Positions 34,456-43,460 are shown, counted from the first letter of the stretch. The stretch is 64,000 nucleotides of DNA from Clostridia bacterium (GCA_017469265.1 JAFUGS010000026.1:1-64000), one strand, 5' to 3'. Notes: generated by a model from the sequence alone, not told the origin. Numbers and translations: made by a program.

Positions 34456-34755
34456 ATGTTGAAGCTGAATCTGCAGCAGTTTGCGCATAAAAAGGGAATG
34501 GGCTCCACCCGGAACGGCCGGGACAGCGAGTCCAAGCGGCTTGGCCCGAAGCGGGCTGACGGTCAGCTGGCTCTGGCGGGCAACATCCTGGTCCGGCAGC
34601 GCGGCACGAAGATTCATCCCGGCCTGAATGTGGGCATCGGCAAGGACGACACCCTCTTTGCGAAGCAGACGGGGATCGTCCGGTTCGAGCGCCTGGGCCG
34701 CGATAAGAAGCAGGTTTCTGTCTACCCGGTGGAGACCGCGGCCGAAGCTCAGTAA
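34456..34755 (+). CDS. rpmA: 50S ribosomal protein L27 with Prp-cleaved N-terminal extension
   Basis: Protein of 99 residues. The N-terminus [14 protein letters not shown] is the Firmicute-type extended form; cleavage after QQF exposes AHKKG, the mature start needed at the peptidyl-transferase centre. ATG 34456 is preferred over 34450 because GGAGG at 34443-34447 is only 2 bases from the latter. obgE, usually next, is absent; a terminator follows. Confidence 0.98.
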   Translation: MLKLNLQQFAHKKGMGSTRNGRDSESKRLGPKRADGQLALAGNILVRQRGTKIHPGLNVGIGKDDTLFAKQTGIVRFERLGRDKKQVSVYPVETAAEAQ

Positions 34756-34771
34756 TGATTCGGAAATCCGA

Positions 34772-34800
34772 GGGCTGTTGCGGCGCAACAGCCCGTTTTT
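34772..34800 (+). terminator. Intrinsic terminator after rpmA
   Basis: A 10-bp stem (GGGCTGTTGC / GCAACAGCCC) with a GGC loop and a GTTTTT tail, only 25 bases before metG. metG may depend on read-through or a promoter I cannot place. Confidence 0.92.
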
Positions 34801-34824
34801 CTATTCAGCAGGGAGGGACGACAC

Positions 34825-36849
34825 ATGACAGCGACCAATGGAAAGAAAACTTTCTACATTACCACACCCATTTATTATCCCTCGGGCAACATGACCATCG
34901 GCCATACGTACACCACCGTCGCGGCGGATACCATGACCCGCTTCCGGAAGCTGCAGGGATATGACACCTATTTCCTGACCGGGACGGATGAGCATGGCCA
35001 GAAGATCGAGAAGAAGGCGGCGGAAGCCGGCATTACGCCGATCGAGTATGTGGACCGGATCGTCGCGGAAACCAAGGAGCTATGGAAGCTGATGGACATT
35101 CAGTATGACGACTTCATCCGGACTACGGAGGAGCGGCATATGAAGGTGGTTCAGAAGATCTTCCGAAAGTTCTATGAACAGGGTGATATCTACAAGGCCG
35201 AGTACGAAGGCATGTACTGCACGCCCTGCGAGAGCTTCTGGACGCCTACACAGCTGGTGGACAAGGATGGGGTGAAAGTCTGCCCGGACTGCGGGCGGCC
35301 CTGCCAGCCCATGAAGGAGGAGAGCTATTTCTTCCGGATGAGCAAGTACCAGGACTGGCTGATTGACTATATCGAAACGCATCCGGACTTCATTCAGCCG
35401 GCGAAGCGGGCGAATGAGATGCTGACCAACTTCCTCCGCCCGGGGCTGCAGGACCTGTGCGTCAGCCGTACCAGCGTGAAATGGGGCATCCCGGTGGACT
35501 TCGATGAGAAGCATACGGTGTATGTCTGGATTGACGCGCTGAGCAACTACATCACTGCGCTGGGATACAGCACGGAGCATGATGAGCTGTTCCGGAAATA
35601 CTGGCCGGCGGATATTCATCTGGTCGGCAAGGAAATCGTGCGCTTCCATACGATCTACTGGCCCATCATGCTGCACGCCCTGGGTCTGCCTCTGCCGAAG
35701 CAGGTGTTCGGGCACGGCTGGCTGCTGTTCGGGGCGGACAGGATGAGCAAATCCAAGGGAAATGTGGTTTATCCCGGCCCCATCGTTGCCCGGTACGGTG
35801 TCGACGCGCTGCGGTATTACCTGATGCGGGAGATGCCCTTCGGCGCGGACGGAAACTATACCAATGAATCCTTCCTGATCCGGATGAACGCGGATCTGGC
35901 CAACGACCTGGGTAACCTGGTCAGCCGGACCGTGGCCATGATTGAGAAATACTTCGGCGGCGTGCTGCCGGCCTGGGACAAGAACATCGAGGAGCCCATC
36001 GGCGCCGAGCTTCGGGAACACTGCGCGAAGCTGCCGGCCCTGGTGGAAGAGCAGATGGATAAGCTGCAGTTCTCCCAGGCCCTGGCGGAGACCTGGAAGG
36101 TGGTCGGGGAATGCAACAAGTACATCGACCAGACGCAGCCCTGGGTGCTGGGCAAGGACCCGGAGAAGAAGGGCCTGCTGGGGAATGTGCTGCTGACGCT
36201 GGCGGAGTGCGTCCGTTTCGTGGCGGTTCTGATTCAGCCGTTCATGCCTTCCACACCCGCGCGGATTTTTGAACAGCTGGGCGTGACGGACGACGCGCTG
36301 AAAACCTGGGACTCCCTGGGCCGCTTCGGCGCGCTGCCGGAAGGCATCCGGGTGCACAAGGGCGACGCGCTCTTTCCTCGCATTGACGTGAACAAGGAGC
36401 TGGAAGCGCTCAGTGACGGAGCGAAGGCCAAGGAGGCGGAGAAGGCGGAGAAAAAGGATGCCAAGGCCGCCGAAAAAGCCGCGAAAAAGGAAGCGAAGCA
36501 CGAGGAGCCGGAATTCCCGGAGGAGATCAGCATCGATACCTTTGCCCAGTGCAAGATGCAGGTGGCCCGGGTTCTGTCCTGTGAGAAGGTGGAAAAGAGC
36601 AATAAGCTGCTGCAGTTCCGCCTCAGCTTCGGCAAGGATGGGGAGCGCACGATTCTCAGTGGGATCGCGAAATATTATCAGCCGGAGGAGCTGGTCGGAA
36701 AGCAGGTCGTCGCCATCACCAACCTGGCGCCGCGGAAGATCGCGGGCATCGAAAGTCAGGGCATGATTCTGTCCGCGCTGGATGACAATGGGAACCTGAG
36801 GCTGATGAGCGTGGGAGAAGGCGTGGACGATGGCGCCATCGTCGGGTAA
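34825..36849 (+). CDS. metG: Methionyl-tRNA synthetase
   Basis: Class I aminoacyl-tRNA synthetase of 674 residues. HIGH-type motif: YPSGNMTIGHTY near residue 14. The zinc knuckle is CTPCESF...CPDCGRPC near 130-155, and KMSKS appears as DRMSKSKGN near 306. An alpha-helical anticodon domain is followed by a Lys/Ala/Glu-rich linker (~535-565) and a C-terminal tRNA-binding (Trbp111-like) domain. GGGAGG precedes ATG 34825. No T-box is present in the 69 bases upstream. Confidence 0.97.
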   Translation: MTATNGKKTFYITTPIYYPSGNMTIGHTYTTVAADTMTRFRKLQGYDTYFLTGTDEHGQKIEKKAAEAGITPIEYVDRIVAETKELWKLMDIQYDDFIRTTEERHMKVVQKIFRKFYEQGDIYKAEYEGMYCTPCESFWTPTQLVDKDGVKVCPDCGRPCQPMKEESYFFRMSKYQDWLIDYIETHPDFIQPAKRANEMLTNFLRPGLQDLCVSRTSVKWGIPVDFDEKHTVYVWIDALSNYITALGYSTEHDELFRKYWPADIHLVGKEIVRFHTIYWPIMLHALGLPLPKQVFGHGWLLFGADRMSKSKGNVVYPGPIVARYGVDALRYYLMREMPFGADGNYTNESFLIRMNADLANDLGNLVSRTVAMIEKYFGGVLPAWDKNIEEPIGAELREHCAKLPALVEEQMDKLQFSQALAETWKVVGECNKYIDQTQPWVLGKDPEKKGLLGNVLLTLAECVRFVAVLIQPFMPSTPARIFEQLGVTDDALKTWDSLGRFGALPEGIRVHKGDALFPRIDVNKELEALSDGAKAKEAEKAEKKDAKAAEKAAKKEAKHEEPEFPEEISIDTFAQCKMQVARVLSCEKVEKSNKLLQFRLSFGKDGERTILSGIAKYYQPEELVGKQVVAITNLAPRKIAGIESQGMILSALDDNGNLRLMSVGEGVDDGAIVG

Positions 36850-36853
36850 GCGG

Positions 36854-37627
36854 ATGGAACTGTTCGACAGTCATTGCCATGTCAATGAGGAGAAATTTGA
36901 CGAGGATCGGGAGGATGTGCTGGCGCGCATGACGGCGTGTGGCGTGACCCGATACGCGGTCATCGGCTCTGACATGGCGACGTCCGAAGCCTGTGTGGCC
37001 TACGTGAAAACCCATGAGAACGCTGTGTGCGCGGTGGGCATCCATCCGCATGAGGCCAAAGGATACAGGGATGGCGACCTGGATACGCTGGCGGAATGGA
37101 TCCGCTCCGGGGAAGCGAAAGCCATCGGGGAGATCGGACTGGACTATTACTATGACCTGAGCCCCCGGGAAACCCAGCGGGAGGTCTGCCGTATGCAGAT
37201 GGAGCTGGCCTGGGAGCTGGGAACCGCGGTCGCCTTTCACGTGCGGGACGCGCATCAGGACATGCTGGAGCTGATGAAAAGCATGAAGCCCCATCTGACG
37301 CCGGGCATCCTGCACTGCTTCAGCGGCAGCGCGGAAATCGCGAAGGAATACCTGAAACTGGGATATCATATTTCCTTTGCCGGGCCGGTCACCTTCAAGA
37401 AAGCGCCAAGGTTGCGGGAGGCCGCGCTGCTGGTGCCCCGGGACCGGCTGCTGATCGAAACCGACAGCCCCTACCTGGCACCGGAACCGATGCGGGGACG
37501 GCGGAACGAGCCGGCCAACGTCCGTTTCGTGGCGGAAAAACTGGCGGAAATCCGGGAGGAGCCGCTGGAAGAGCTGGCTGCCTGTACCTTCGCCAACGCG
37601 ATGCGTATCTATGGGCTGACGCCGTGA
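36854..37627 (+). CDS. tatD: TatD family metal-dependent DNase/hydrolase
   Basis: TIM-barrel hydrolase of 257 residues (YcfH/TatD family) with 3'-5' exonuclease or D-Tyr-type hydrolase relatives. Metal ligands are visible in FDSHCHVN at the N-terminus, GEIGLDYYYD near 95, HVRDAH near 129, and ETDSPYLAP near 206. It begins 4 bases after metG, a pairing common in Firmicutes. ATG 36854 was chosen because it matches the family start; the in-frame ATG 36830 lies inside metG. Confidence 0.95.
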   Translation: MELFDSHCHVNEEKFDEDREDVLARMTACGVTRYAVIGSDMATSEACVAYVKTHENAVCAVGIHPHEAKGYRDGDLDTLAEWIRSGEAKAIGEIGLDYYYDLSPRETQREVCRMQMELAWELGTAVAFHVRDAHQDMLELMKSMKPHLTPGILHCFSGSAEIAKEYLKLGYHISFAGPVTFKKAPRLREAALLVPRDRLLIETDSPYLAPEPMRGRRNEPANVRFVAEKLAEIREEPLEELAACTFANAMRIYGLTP

Positions 37628-37654
37628 GTCAGGCTTTGCTGACTGAGCATAAAG

Positions 37655-37688
37655 AAACACGCATGGAATGAAGTCCGTGCGTGTTTTT
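37655..37688. terminator. Bidirectional intrinsic terminator after tatD
   Basis: AAACACGCA-TGGA pairs with TCCG-TGCGTGTTT, ending in TTTTT on the + strand and TTTCTTT on the - strand. It therefore serves tatD and also the convergent - strand gene at 37755. Confidence 0.88.
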
Positions 37689-37754
37689 GCTAACCGGAAC
37701 AGGAACGGTTTCCGGGAACGCGGCCACTGTTTCAAAAGTCATTCTGGACGATCA

Positions 37755-38465
37755 TCACGGAACAAGCCCCAATGCCAGCCGCAGCGCCTGCTCAGCCTCG
37801 GGCCAGGTCATTCCCGGGGAAAGCGCAGGGCTGTAGAGCATATTCAGCATCCGCCAGTCCACATCACTGAGCTGCTGGGTGGTGGTCCATCCCTGATAGA
37901 GAATGCTGTCCGTATATATTTCGTGATCCCCGGGCAACCCTAATGCGCCGACCAGTTCCTCCAGAATCAGGTGGTTCCGATCCTCCTGTTCCGTCAGATC
38001 CTCAGCGATGCCGATGCGGGCGGAGATGCTGACGTTCCGGGGATGATCCACGTGGAAAAACCCCCAGTTTCCCTCTACATATCCTTCAATGTAGTGCTTC
38101 AGCAAATACCCCGGCACGAACCAGATCCGGATGTTGGCGTTCTGATCCTGACGCACCCGGCGAAGCGGGGGCAGACCATTGACCCGAAGGCTCAGCTCCG
38201 CGAGAAAGTCGTCAAGGGTCCGCAGATCTTCGACGGTGGTCTTTCCGCCAACCCAGACCCGGATTTCCCCTTCCCAGCGGGTCAGGGGCTGTTCCCCCTC
38301 CGGTCCATATTCGGGATGAAAGGCGCATTGTTCCAGCAGGGCCAGGGCCAGGCGTTCGGCGGCCTCCTCATTCGGCGGGCGGAAAACCCGTTCGGCCGAG
38401 GCGGGCAAAGAAAAAAGAAACAGCAGCGCCAGACATGCCAGGATGGCTTTTCTCTTTCTGCCCAT
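37755..38465 (-). CDS. Secreted DUF2927-like protein
   Basis: Protein of 236 residues with a signal peptide (basic MGRKRK, hydrophobic core, PASA|E). The body resembles DUF2927 proteins: a conserved C-terminal half with HLILEELVGALGLPGD, then SILYQG and SDVDWRMLNMLY. Such proteins are sometimes described as metalloprotease-like, but no HExxH is present, so I assign no activity. It is transcribed against its neighbours, with its own upstream gap to 38638. AGGGGGAAA precedes its ATG. Confidence 0.72.
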   Translation of the reverse strand: MGRKRKAILACLALLFLFSLPASAERVFRPPNEEAAERLALALLEQCAFHPEYGPEGEQPLTRWEGEIRVWVGGKTTVEDLRTLDDFLAELSLRVNGLPPLRRVRQDQNANIRIWFVPGYLLKHYIEGYVEGNWGFFHVDHPRNVSISARIGIAEDLTEQEDRNHLILEELVGALGLPGDHEIYTDSILYQGWTTTQQLSDVDWRMLNMLYSPALSPGMTWPEAEQALRLALGLVP

Positions 38466-38587
38466 ATGATTTCCCCCTGTGTTCCTGCTTTGCTGAAACC
38501 AGTGTATCCTGTTTTGACAAAAAAAACAAGCTGAAATTGTAAAGAATATGACGTGCCGGTCAATCCGGGTAAACCCGGAGTCAGGAT

Positions 38588-38617
38588 TTGCAAGGATGAA
38601 AGGGAATGTGATAAAAT
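38588..38617 (+). promoter_or_regulatory. Likely promoter of cysteine desulfurase gene
   Basis: TTGCAA at 38588-38593, an 18-base spacer, and TAAAAT at 38612-38617. It lies 20 bases ahead of ATG 38638, so the leader would be very short. Confidence 0.55.
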
Positions 38618-38637
38618 AAATTCAGGGGGCGGGACGG

Positions 38638-39789
38638 ATGCGAAATCGGATTTACCTGGATCACGCGGCGACCACAGCGGTGACGCCGGAAGTGCTGGAG
38701 GCCATGCTGCCTTATTTTACGGAATCCTACGGTAATCCTTCCGGGGTGTATGCAACGGGGCGGGAAGCGCATCGCGCCATGGATCAGGCGCGGCGGGAGG
38801 CGGCGGCGGCCCTGGGCGCCCGGCCACAGGAGATTTACTTTACTTCAGGCGGCAGTGAAAGCGACAACTGGGCCCTGACAGGCGCTGCCATGGCCCGGCG
38901 GGACCGGGGAAACCACATCATTACCTCCGCCATTGAGCATCACGCGGTGCTGCATACCTGTCAGGCGCTGGAGAAGCAGGGCTTCCAGGTGACGTACCTG
39001 AAGCCGGATTCCCGGGGATATGTGGCTCCCGAAGCGCTGGAGCAGGCGATCCGGCCGGAGACTATCCTGATTTCCCTGATGGCGGCCAACAATGAGATTG
39101 GCACCCTCCAGCCCGCGGCCGCGTATGGGGAAATCGCCCGCAGCCGCGGAATTCCCTTTCATACCGACGCGGTGCAGGCCATGGGCGCGATCCCGATTGA
39201 TGTGGAAGCGTGGCAGGCGGATCTGCTGAGCCTCAGCGCCCATAAGTTTCATGGGCCGAAAGGGGTTGGCCTGCTGTACATTCGAAAGGGAACCCGGATG
39301 GACGCGATGATTCATGGCGGCGCGCAGGAGCGGCGAATGCGGGCGGGGACAGAGAATGTGCCAGGGATCGTCGGAATGGGAAAGGCCATGAGCCTGGCGG
39401 CGGACCGCATCCCGGAGCGCGCGGCCAGGGTCGGCGCCTTGCGGGAATATCTGATCCGCGGGCTGCGGGAGGCGATTCCGGGCGTGCGGCTGAATGGACA
39501 TCCTTCAGACCGCCTGCCTGGGAACGTGCATGTCACGATCCCGGACATGGACGGCGAGGCCATGCTGCTGCGGCTGGATCTGGCAGGCATTGCCGCCTCC
39601 AGCGGCAGTGCCTGTACCAGCGGATCGGTGGATCCAAGCCACGTGCTGGAAGCCATAGGCCTCAGTCCGGCGGAAACCAGAAGCAGTCTGCGCATGACCC
39701 TCGGAGAGGAGAATACCGAGGCGGAGATGAATGAAGTGATTCGCGTCCTTTCCGCCATCGTGGCGGATCTGCGCGCCATGCGGGAATAA
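38638..39789 (+). CDS. Cysteine desulfurase (NifS/IscS-like)
   Basis: PLP enzyme of 383 residues that removes sulfur from cysteine as a persulfide. N-terminal YLDHAATTAVTPEV, the PLP lysine in SAHKFHGPKGVG near residue 203, and the catalytic Cys in SGSACTSGSVDPSHVL near 325 are all intact. The loop length and CTSG motif fit group I (NifS/IscS) rather than SufS. No scaffold (iscU), thiI or mnmA gene is adjacent, so its sulfur acceptor (Fe-S clusters, including the many in the hydrogenase, or tRNA thiolation) cannot be told. Confidence 0.93.
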   Translation: MRNRIYLDHAATTAVTPEVLEAMLPYFTESYGNPSGVYATGREAHRAMDQARREAAAALGARPQEIYFTSGGSESDNWALTGAAMARRDRGNHIITSAIEHHAVLHTCQALEKQGFQVTYLKPDSRGYVAPEALEQAIRPETILISLMAANNEIGTLQPAAAYGEIARSRGIPFHTDAVQAMGAIPIDVEAWQADLLSLSAHKFHGPKGVGLLYIRKGTRMDAMIHGGAQERRMRAGTENVPGIVGMGKAMSLAADRIPERAARVGALREYLIRGLREAIPGVRLNGHPSDRLPGNVHVTIPDMDGEAMLLRLDLAGIAASSGSACTSGSVDPSHVLEAIGLSPAETRSSLRMTLGEENTEAEMNEVIRVLSAIVADLRAMRE

Positions 39790-39944
39790 GGGCATGTGCT
39801 TTGACGGACGGAGCCCGGGCAGATGGCATCACGGGATGTGGAAAACGCAGGATATGGAAGCGTACAGGGAACGTGCTTTCAGGCGGACGCGGAGCAGGAC
39901 CGGGCAGGTTTTGAAATCAAATTGTAACATTTTTCATGGCTGGC

Positions 39945-39973
39945 TTGACTTTCCTGTGGGGAATGAGTATCAT
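39945..39973 (+). promoter_or_regulatory. Promoter of secreted SH3 protein gene
   Basis: TTGACT at 39945-39950, a 17-base spacer, and TATCAT at 39968-39973. The rest of the 249-base gap from 39790 has no gene I can support. Confidence 0.7.
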
Positions 39974-40038
39974 AAATTCTGACCGAAAGAAGGAAAAAGT
40001 CCGGAGCGGGCTTTTTCTGTTCGAAAGGAGCGACAGGG

Positions 40039-41190
40039 ATGATGAAGAGATGGATCGCGCTGCTTCTGCTGGCGGTGATGCTCTGCGGCCTGTGGGCGGT
40101 GCCCGCTTCGGCCGCGACCTACGCCACGGTGGTAGGCGGCTGGCTTCGCCTGAGGGTAAACCCCAGCTATGACGCGGTGATTATTACCAGTTATAAAAGC
40201 GGCTCCGTGGTGACGGTGATCAGCCAGAGCGCGGGCTGGGCCCGGGTGCTGACTTCGGATTACCGGCTGGGATACATGGACACCCATTACCTGCTGATGG
40301 AAGGCGGTACGCCGCCTTCTCCATCAACCCCGGTGCCAAGCACCCGCACCTGGACCACGGTGAACCGCGTGGCCTATGTCACCAGCCAGAACGGCAAGGG
40401 CGTGCGCCTGCGCAGCGCACCGGAGGTTAACAAGTACAATGTCATGGGTCTGTACCCCGTTGGCCGTACGGTGACGGAAATCAAGGTCAGCAGCGATGGC
40501 TGGAGCTACATCAAGATCGATCAGAAATACGGTTACATGATGTCCCAGTTCCTGACCACCTGGCATTACGGGCCTGTCGACACGCCTGTTCCGCCGCCAC
40601 CGGAGAAAACATCTGTGCCGGTCGGTCCGGGGCTGTCCGGCGTGCAGCTGAACAACCTGAACCCGAAGGTGGGGGATACGTTGAAGCTGACCGTGAAGCC
40701 CGAGGGAACGAAGTACTCCGTGGTGTGGTACCGGGCGGATACGAAGGTGCTGCTGAGCACAGGTAACTCTTATACCGTAACCAGCGCGGACGTGGGATCC
40801 GCGATCACCGTCCGAGTGACGGGCAGCGACGGAACCGTGGCGGAGGTTTCCACCAGCGCGGTGAAGGCGGCTTCGTCCAAGACGCTTTCGGTTGCGGAGG
40901 AAGCCAAGACGCTGGAGACGGTTCCCCTGAAGGAGCCGGAGGATGTGAAGACACAGACCGGGACAGAAACGGTGGAAATCAAGACGCCTGTCGAAAGCTC
41001 CAAGACGGAGACGGAGGACACGGAGAAGCAGAAAACAGTGGAAATCAAAATTCCTGCTGACAGTACCCAGACCAGCCAGGAATCCACGGAGGATATTCCG
41101 GATTTCGTCCGCCGTACCCTTGAGCAGGGTGACATCGTGGCGCAGCCGGTCGATTCCGCTTCGGAATCTTCAGGCGATTCCGATTTTTAA
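40039..41190 (+). CDS. Secreted SH3-domain protein
   Basis: Protein of 383 residues with a signal peptide (cleavage near ASAA|T). It has two bacterial SH3-like domains, the first at ~32-90 (WLRLRVNPSYDAVII) and the second at ~110-175 (GVRLRSAPEVNKYNVM). After a Pro-rich linker comes a beta domain (~195-280), then a Lys/Thr/Glu-rich tail that repeats VEIKxP. Such proteins commonly bind peptidoglycan; no catalytic domain is seen. AAAGGAG at 40024-40030 precedes ATG 40039. Its last codons form a transcription terminator. Confidence 0.82.
   Translation: MMKRWIALLLLAVMLCGLWAVPASAATYATVVGGWLRLRVNPSYDAVIITSYKSGSVVTVISQSAGWARVLTSDYRLGYMDTHYLLMEGGTPPSPSTPVPSTRTWTTVNRVAYVTSQNGKGVRLRSAPEVNKYNVMGLYPVGRTVTEIKVSSDGWSYIKIDQKYGYMMSQFLTTWHYGPVDTPVPPPPEKTSVPVGPGLSGVQLNNLNPKVGDTLKLTVKPEGTKYSVVWYRADTKVLLSTGNSYTVTSADVGSAITVRVTGSDGTVAEVSTSAVKAASSKTLSVAEEAKTLETVPLKEPEDVKTQTGTETVEIKTPVESSKTETEDTEKQKTVEIKIPADSTQTSQESTEDIPDFVRRTLEQGDIVAQPVDSASESSGDSDF
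41161..41188 (+). terminator. Intrinsic terminator embedded in the end of the SH3 gene
   Basis: An 8-bp stem (TCGGAATC / GATTCCGA), 7-base loop, then TTTTT. The stem encodes the last residues (SESSGDSD) and the T-run gives the final Phe codon just before the TAA. Confidence 0.75.
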
Positions 41191-41259
41191 GAAAACGCGG
41201 ATCGATCCTGATCAGCGTAAAAGCATTCCGCTTCCTGTGGCGATTTTAAACGTTTTTTG

Positions 41260-41284
41260 CTCCCCCGCTTCGCGGGGGAGTTTT
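41260..41284 (+). terminator. Second terminator after SH3 gene
   Basis: A 9-bp stem (CTCCCCCGC / GCGGGGGAG) with a TTC loop and TTTT tail. Confidence 0.88.
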
Positions 41285-41310
41285 AATCAGCGCTTTCAGA
41301 TCAACAGAAA

Positions 41311-41346
41311 AACAGCGCGCCGATTTTGCCGGCGCGCTGTTCTTTT
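41311..41346. terminator. Third, bidirectional terminator between convergent genes
   Basis: A 12-bp stem (AACAGCGCGCCG / CGGCGCGCTGTT), 7-base loop and TCTTTT tail on +. On the - strand the stem is followed by TTTCTGTT, so it can also end transcription of the gene at 41384. Confidence 0.85.
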
Positions 41347-41383
41347 AAAAAATCATATGTAAAACAGCCAGGCTTTCTTTGCA

Positions 41384-41737
41384 TCAGAACCGGGTCTGCC
41401 AGAGGGAAAAGGTGCGGCTGAAGTCGGAGGACACATAGCGGATCATACTGATCAGGAAGGCAACCAGCACAAGGATCAGGGCGGTGCCGATCAGGATGCC
41501 CCCCAGATCCACGATGCCGGCGGCAATGCGGAAACGACGCTTCCTGGCCTGCCGAAGGGCTTCCTCCTCCTCTTCGGTCAGGGGTTCCTCTTCTGCTTCC
41601 TCCACCTGCGGATCCGCCAGCAGTTCATCAAAACCGTCGTCATAACTGTCTTCCGCTTCCTCCCAGGAGCCCTGATCAGCTGCCTGGTCAAACTGACGGC
41701 GGTATTCCTCGGTATCCTTTCGCTCAAAATACGGCAT
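41384..41737 (-). CDS. Small acidic single-pass membrane protein, unknown
   Basis: Protein of 117 residues. The N-terminal ~65 residues are very acidic (Glu/Asp runs such as EEEEEA), then comes a basic QARKRRFR stop-transfer patch, one transmembrane helix (~residues 77-100) and a short Arg/Ser/Phe tail. I do not recognise a family. The acidic tail is most likely cytoplasmic by the positive-inside rule. It is divergent from malQ with adjacent promoters and stands alone between terminators. Confidence 0.75.
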   Translation of the reverse strand: MPYFERKDTEEYRRQFDQAADQGSWEEAEDSYDDGFDELLADPQVEEAEEEPLTEEEEEALRQARKRRFRIAAGIVDLGGILIGTALILVLVAFLISMIRYVSSDFSRTFSLWQTRF

Positions 41738-41760
41738 GCCTTTCCCTCCCTGTCAGGGGC

Positions 41761-41789
41761 ATTGTACCATAATCCGACGGGTTCGAAAA
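41761..41789 (-). promoter_or_regulatory. Promoter of the small membrane protein gene
   Basis: On the - strand: TTTTCG (41789-41784), a 17-base spacer, and TACAAT (41766-41761), lying just ahead of the start at 41737. Confidence 0.5.
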
Positions 41790-41800
41790 GAAAAAGTTCA

Positions 41801-41829
41801 TTGACAGGGGTTCTCCTTCCGGATAAAAT
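41801..41829 (+). promoter_or_regulatory. Consensus promoter of malQ
   Basis: A perfect TTGACA at 41801-41806, a 17-base spacer, and TAAAAT at 41824-41829. It is back-to-back with the promoter of the divergent gene. Confidence 0.85.
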
Positions 41830-41866
41830 AACGGCACAAGGACGCGTATAAAGGAGGACATGGAAC

Positions 41867-43414
41867 ATGAGCCGAGCCGCGGGTGTTCTGATGGCGGTTT
41901 CCAGCCTGCCGGGAAAGTACGGAATCGGGAGCTTCGATCAGGAGGCATACCGTTTTGTTGACTTTCTGGAGCGGGCCGGGCAGACCTACTGGCAGATTCT
42001 GCCCCTGAACCCGCCGAACCATTTTCCCCTGGCCTATGACTCTCCTTACCAGAGCTTTTCCACTTTCGCGGGGAACCCGTACTATATCAGCCTGGACGCG
42101 CTGATTCAGGAAGGAGTGCTGACCCGGGAAGAGGTCGAGGCCGTGGATTTTGGCAGCGATCCGGAGCATGTGGATTACGAGAAACTGTATACCCGGCGGC
42201 TGCCCCTGCTGCGGAAGGCCTATGAGCGCAGCCGCATCGCTGAGCGGGAGGATTATCAGCGCTTCATCCGGGACAACGCCTGGTGGTTGGATGATTACGC
42301 GCTGTTCATGGCGCTGAAAGCCTTCTTCAAAGAAGCGGAATGGCCGGACTGGCCGGAGGATATCAGCAAGCACTGGGGATACGCCATTGACTACTACAAC
42401 CAGCTGCTGTACTTCGACATCGAATTCCACAAATATACCCAGTTCAAGTTCTTCCAGCAGTGGAACGCGCTGAAAGCCTACGCCAACGCGAAACATATCA
42501 GAATCATCGGGGATATCCCGATCTATGTTTCCTTTGACAGCGCGGATGTCTGGGCCCATTCAGCCCTTTTCCAGCTGAATGATCAGAACCGCCAGAGCGC
42601 CATGGCCGGCTGCCCGCCGGACGCGTTTTCCGCGGACGGGCAGATCTGGGGGACGCCTCTTTACCGGTGGGAGAAGCACCGGGAAGACCGCTTTGGATGG
42701 TGGATGGCCAGGTTGTGGATGAACTTCCAGCAATGCGACCTGCTGCGGATTGACCATTTCCGGGGTCTGGATGAGTACTACGCAATCCCTGCCGGGGCCA
42801 GCGCCATGGAGGGCCATTGGGAGAAAGGCCCGGGCATGGCGCTTTTCCACCAGATGTGGCAGAACATGGGCTACAAGCCGGTCATCGTGGAAGACCTGGG
42901 ATACATGACGGAATCCGTCCGGCAGATGGTCCGGGAAACCGGTTTTCCGAACATGAAGGTGCTGCAGTTCGCTTTTGACGTGGACGATATCGGCGCCAGC
43001 AATGACTATCTGGTGCACAATATTCCGGAGCATTGTGTGGTGTATCCCGGTACGCACGACAATGATCCCATCAACGGCTGGTTCGCCGGGCTGAGTGAGG
43101 CGGAGCAGAAGCTGGTCCGGGCCTACTTCGGATGTGAAACCCTGGCGAAGGGGCGGATGAATGAGGTGTTCGTGCGCGCGGGCATGATGTGCCGGGCGGA
43201 ATCCTGCGTGATTCTGATTCAGGATCATCTTGGCCTGGGGCATGAAGCCCGGATCAACGACCCTTCCCACCAGGAGGACAACTGGCATTGGCGGCTGAAG
43301 CCGGGGATGCTGACGGAGGAACTGGAGAAGAAGATTTTCGAGATCACCCGCCGCTACGGCCGGCTGAACTGGGACGCGGACAGCGTCCAGCAGAGGCAGT
43401 GGGTGGTGGAGTAA
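41867..43414 (+). CDS. malQ: 4-alpha-glucanotransferase
   Basis: GH77 amylomaltase of 515 residues that moves alpha-1,4-glucan chains in glycogen or maltodextrin use. It has the N-terminal GVLMAVSSLPGKYGIGSFD, the nucleophile region LRIDHFRGLDEYYAIP (near residue 295), the acid/base Glu in VIVEDLGYMT (near 342) and the third carboxylate in GTHDNDP (near 393). AAAGGAGG precedes ATG 41867. It is monocistronic, with its own promoter and terminator; no other glycogen genes are near. Confidence 0.96.
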   Translation: MSRAAGVLMAVSSLPGKYGIGSFDQEAYRFVDFLERAGQTYWQILPLNPPNHFPLAYDSPYQSFSTFAGNPYYISLDALIQEGVLTREEVEAVDFGSDPEHVDYEKLYTRRLPLLRKAYERSRIAEREDYQRFIRDNAWWLDDYALFMALKAFFKEAEWPDWPEDISKHWGYAIDYYNQLLYFDIEFHKYTQFKFFQQWNALKAYANAKHIRIIGDIPIYVSFDSADVWAHSALFQLNDQNRQSAMAGCPPDAFSADGQIWGTPLYRWEKHREDRFGWWMARLWMNFQQCDLLRIDHFRGLDEYYAIPAGASAMEGHWEKGPGMALFHQMWQNMGYKPVIVEDLGYMTESVRQMVRETGFPNMKVLQFAFDVDDIGASNDYLVHNIPEHCVVYPGTHDNDPINGWFAGLSEAEQKLVRAYFGCETLAKGRMNEVFVRAGMMCRAESCVILIQDHLGLGHEARINDPSHQEDNWHWRLKPGMLTEELEKKIFEITRRYGRLNWDADSVQQRQWVVE

Positions 43415-43460
43415 GGGCGTGGGAACGCTTCGAAAAACATCAGCAAACGCAAAGAATTCC

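Noticed and set aside
39794..39982. 62-codon + strand open frame ahead of the SH3 gene
   Set aside because: It overlaps the well-matched SH3 gene promoter, has unusual Arg/Trp/His content and no ribosome site.
41120..41362. 80-codon + strand open frame across the SH3 gene's end
   Set aside because: It runs through all three terminators and is out of frame with the real gene.
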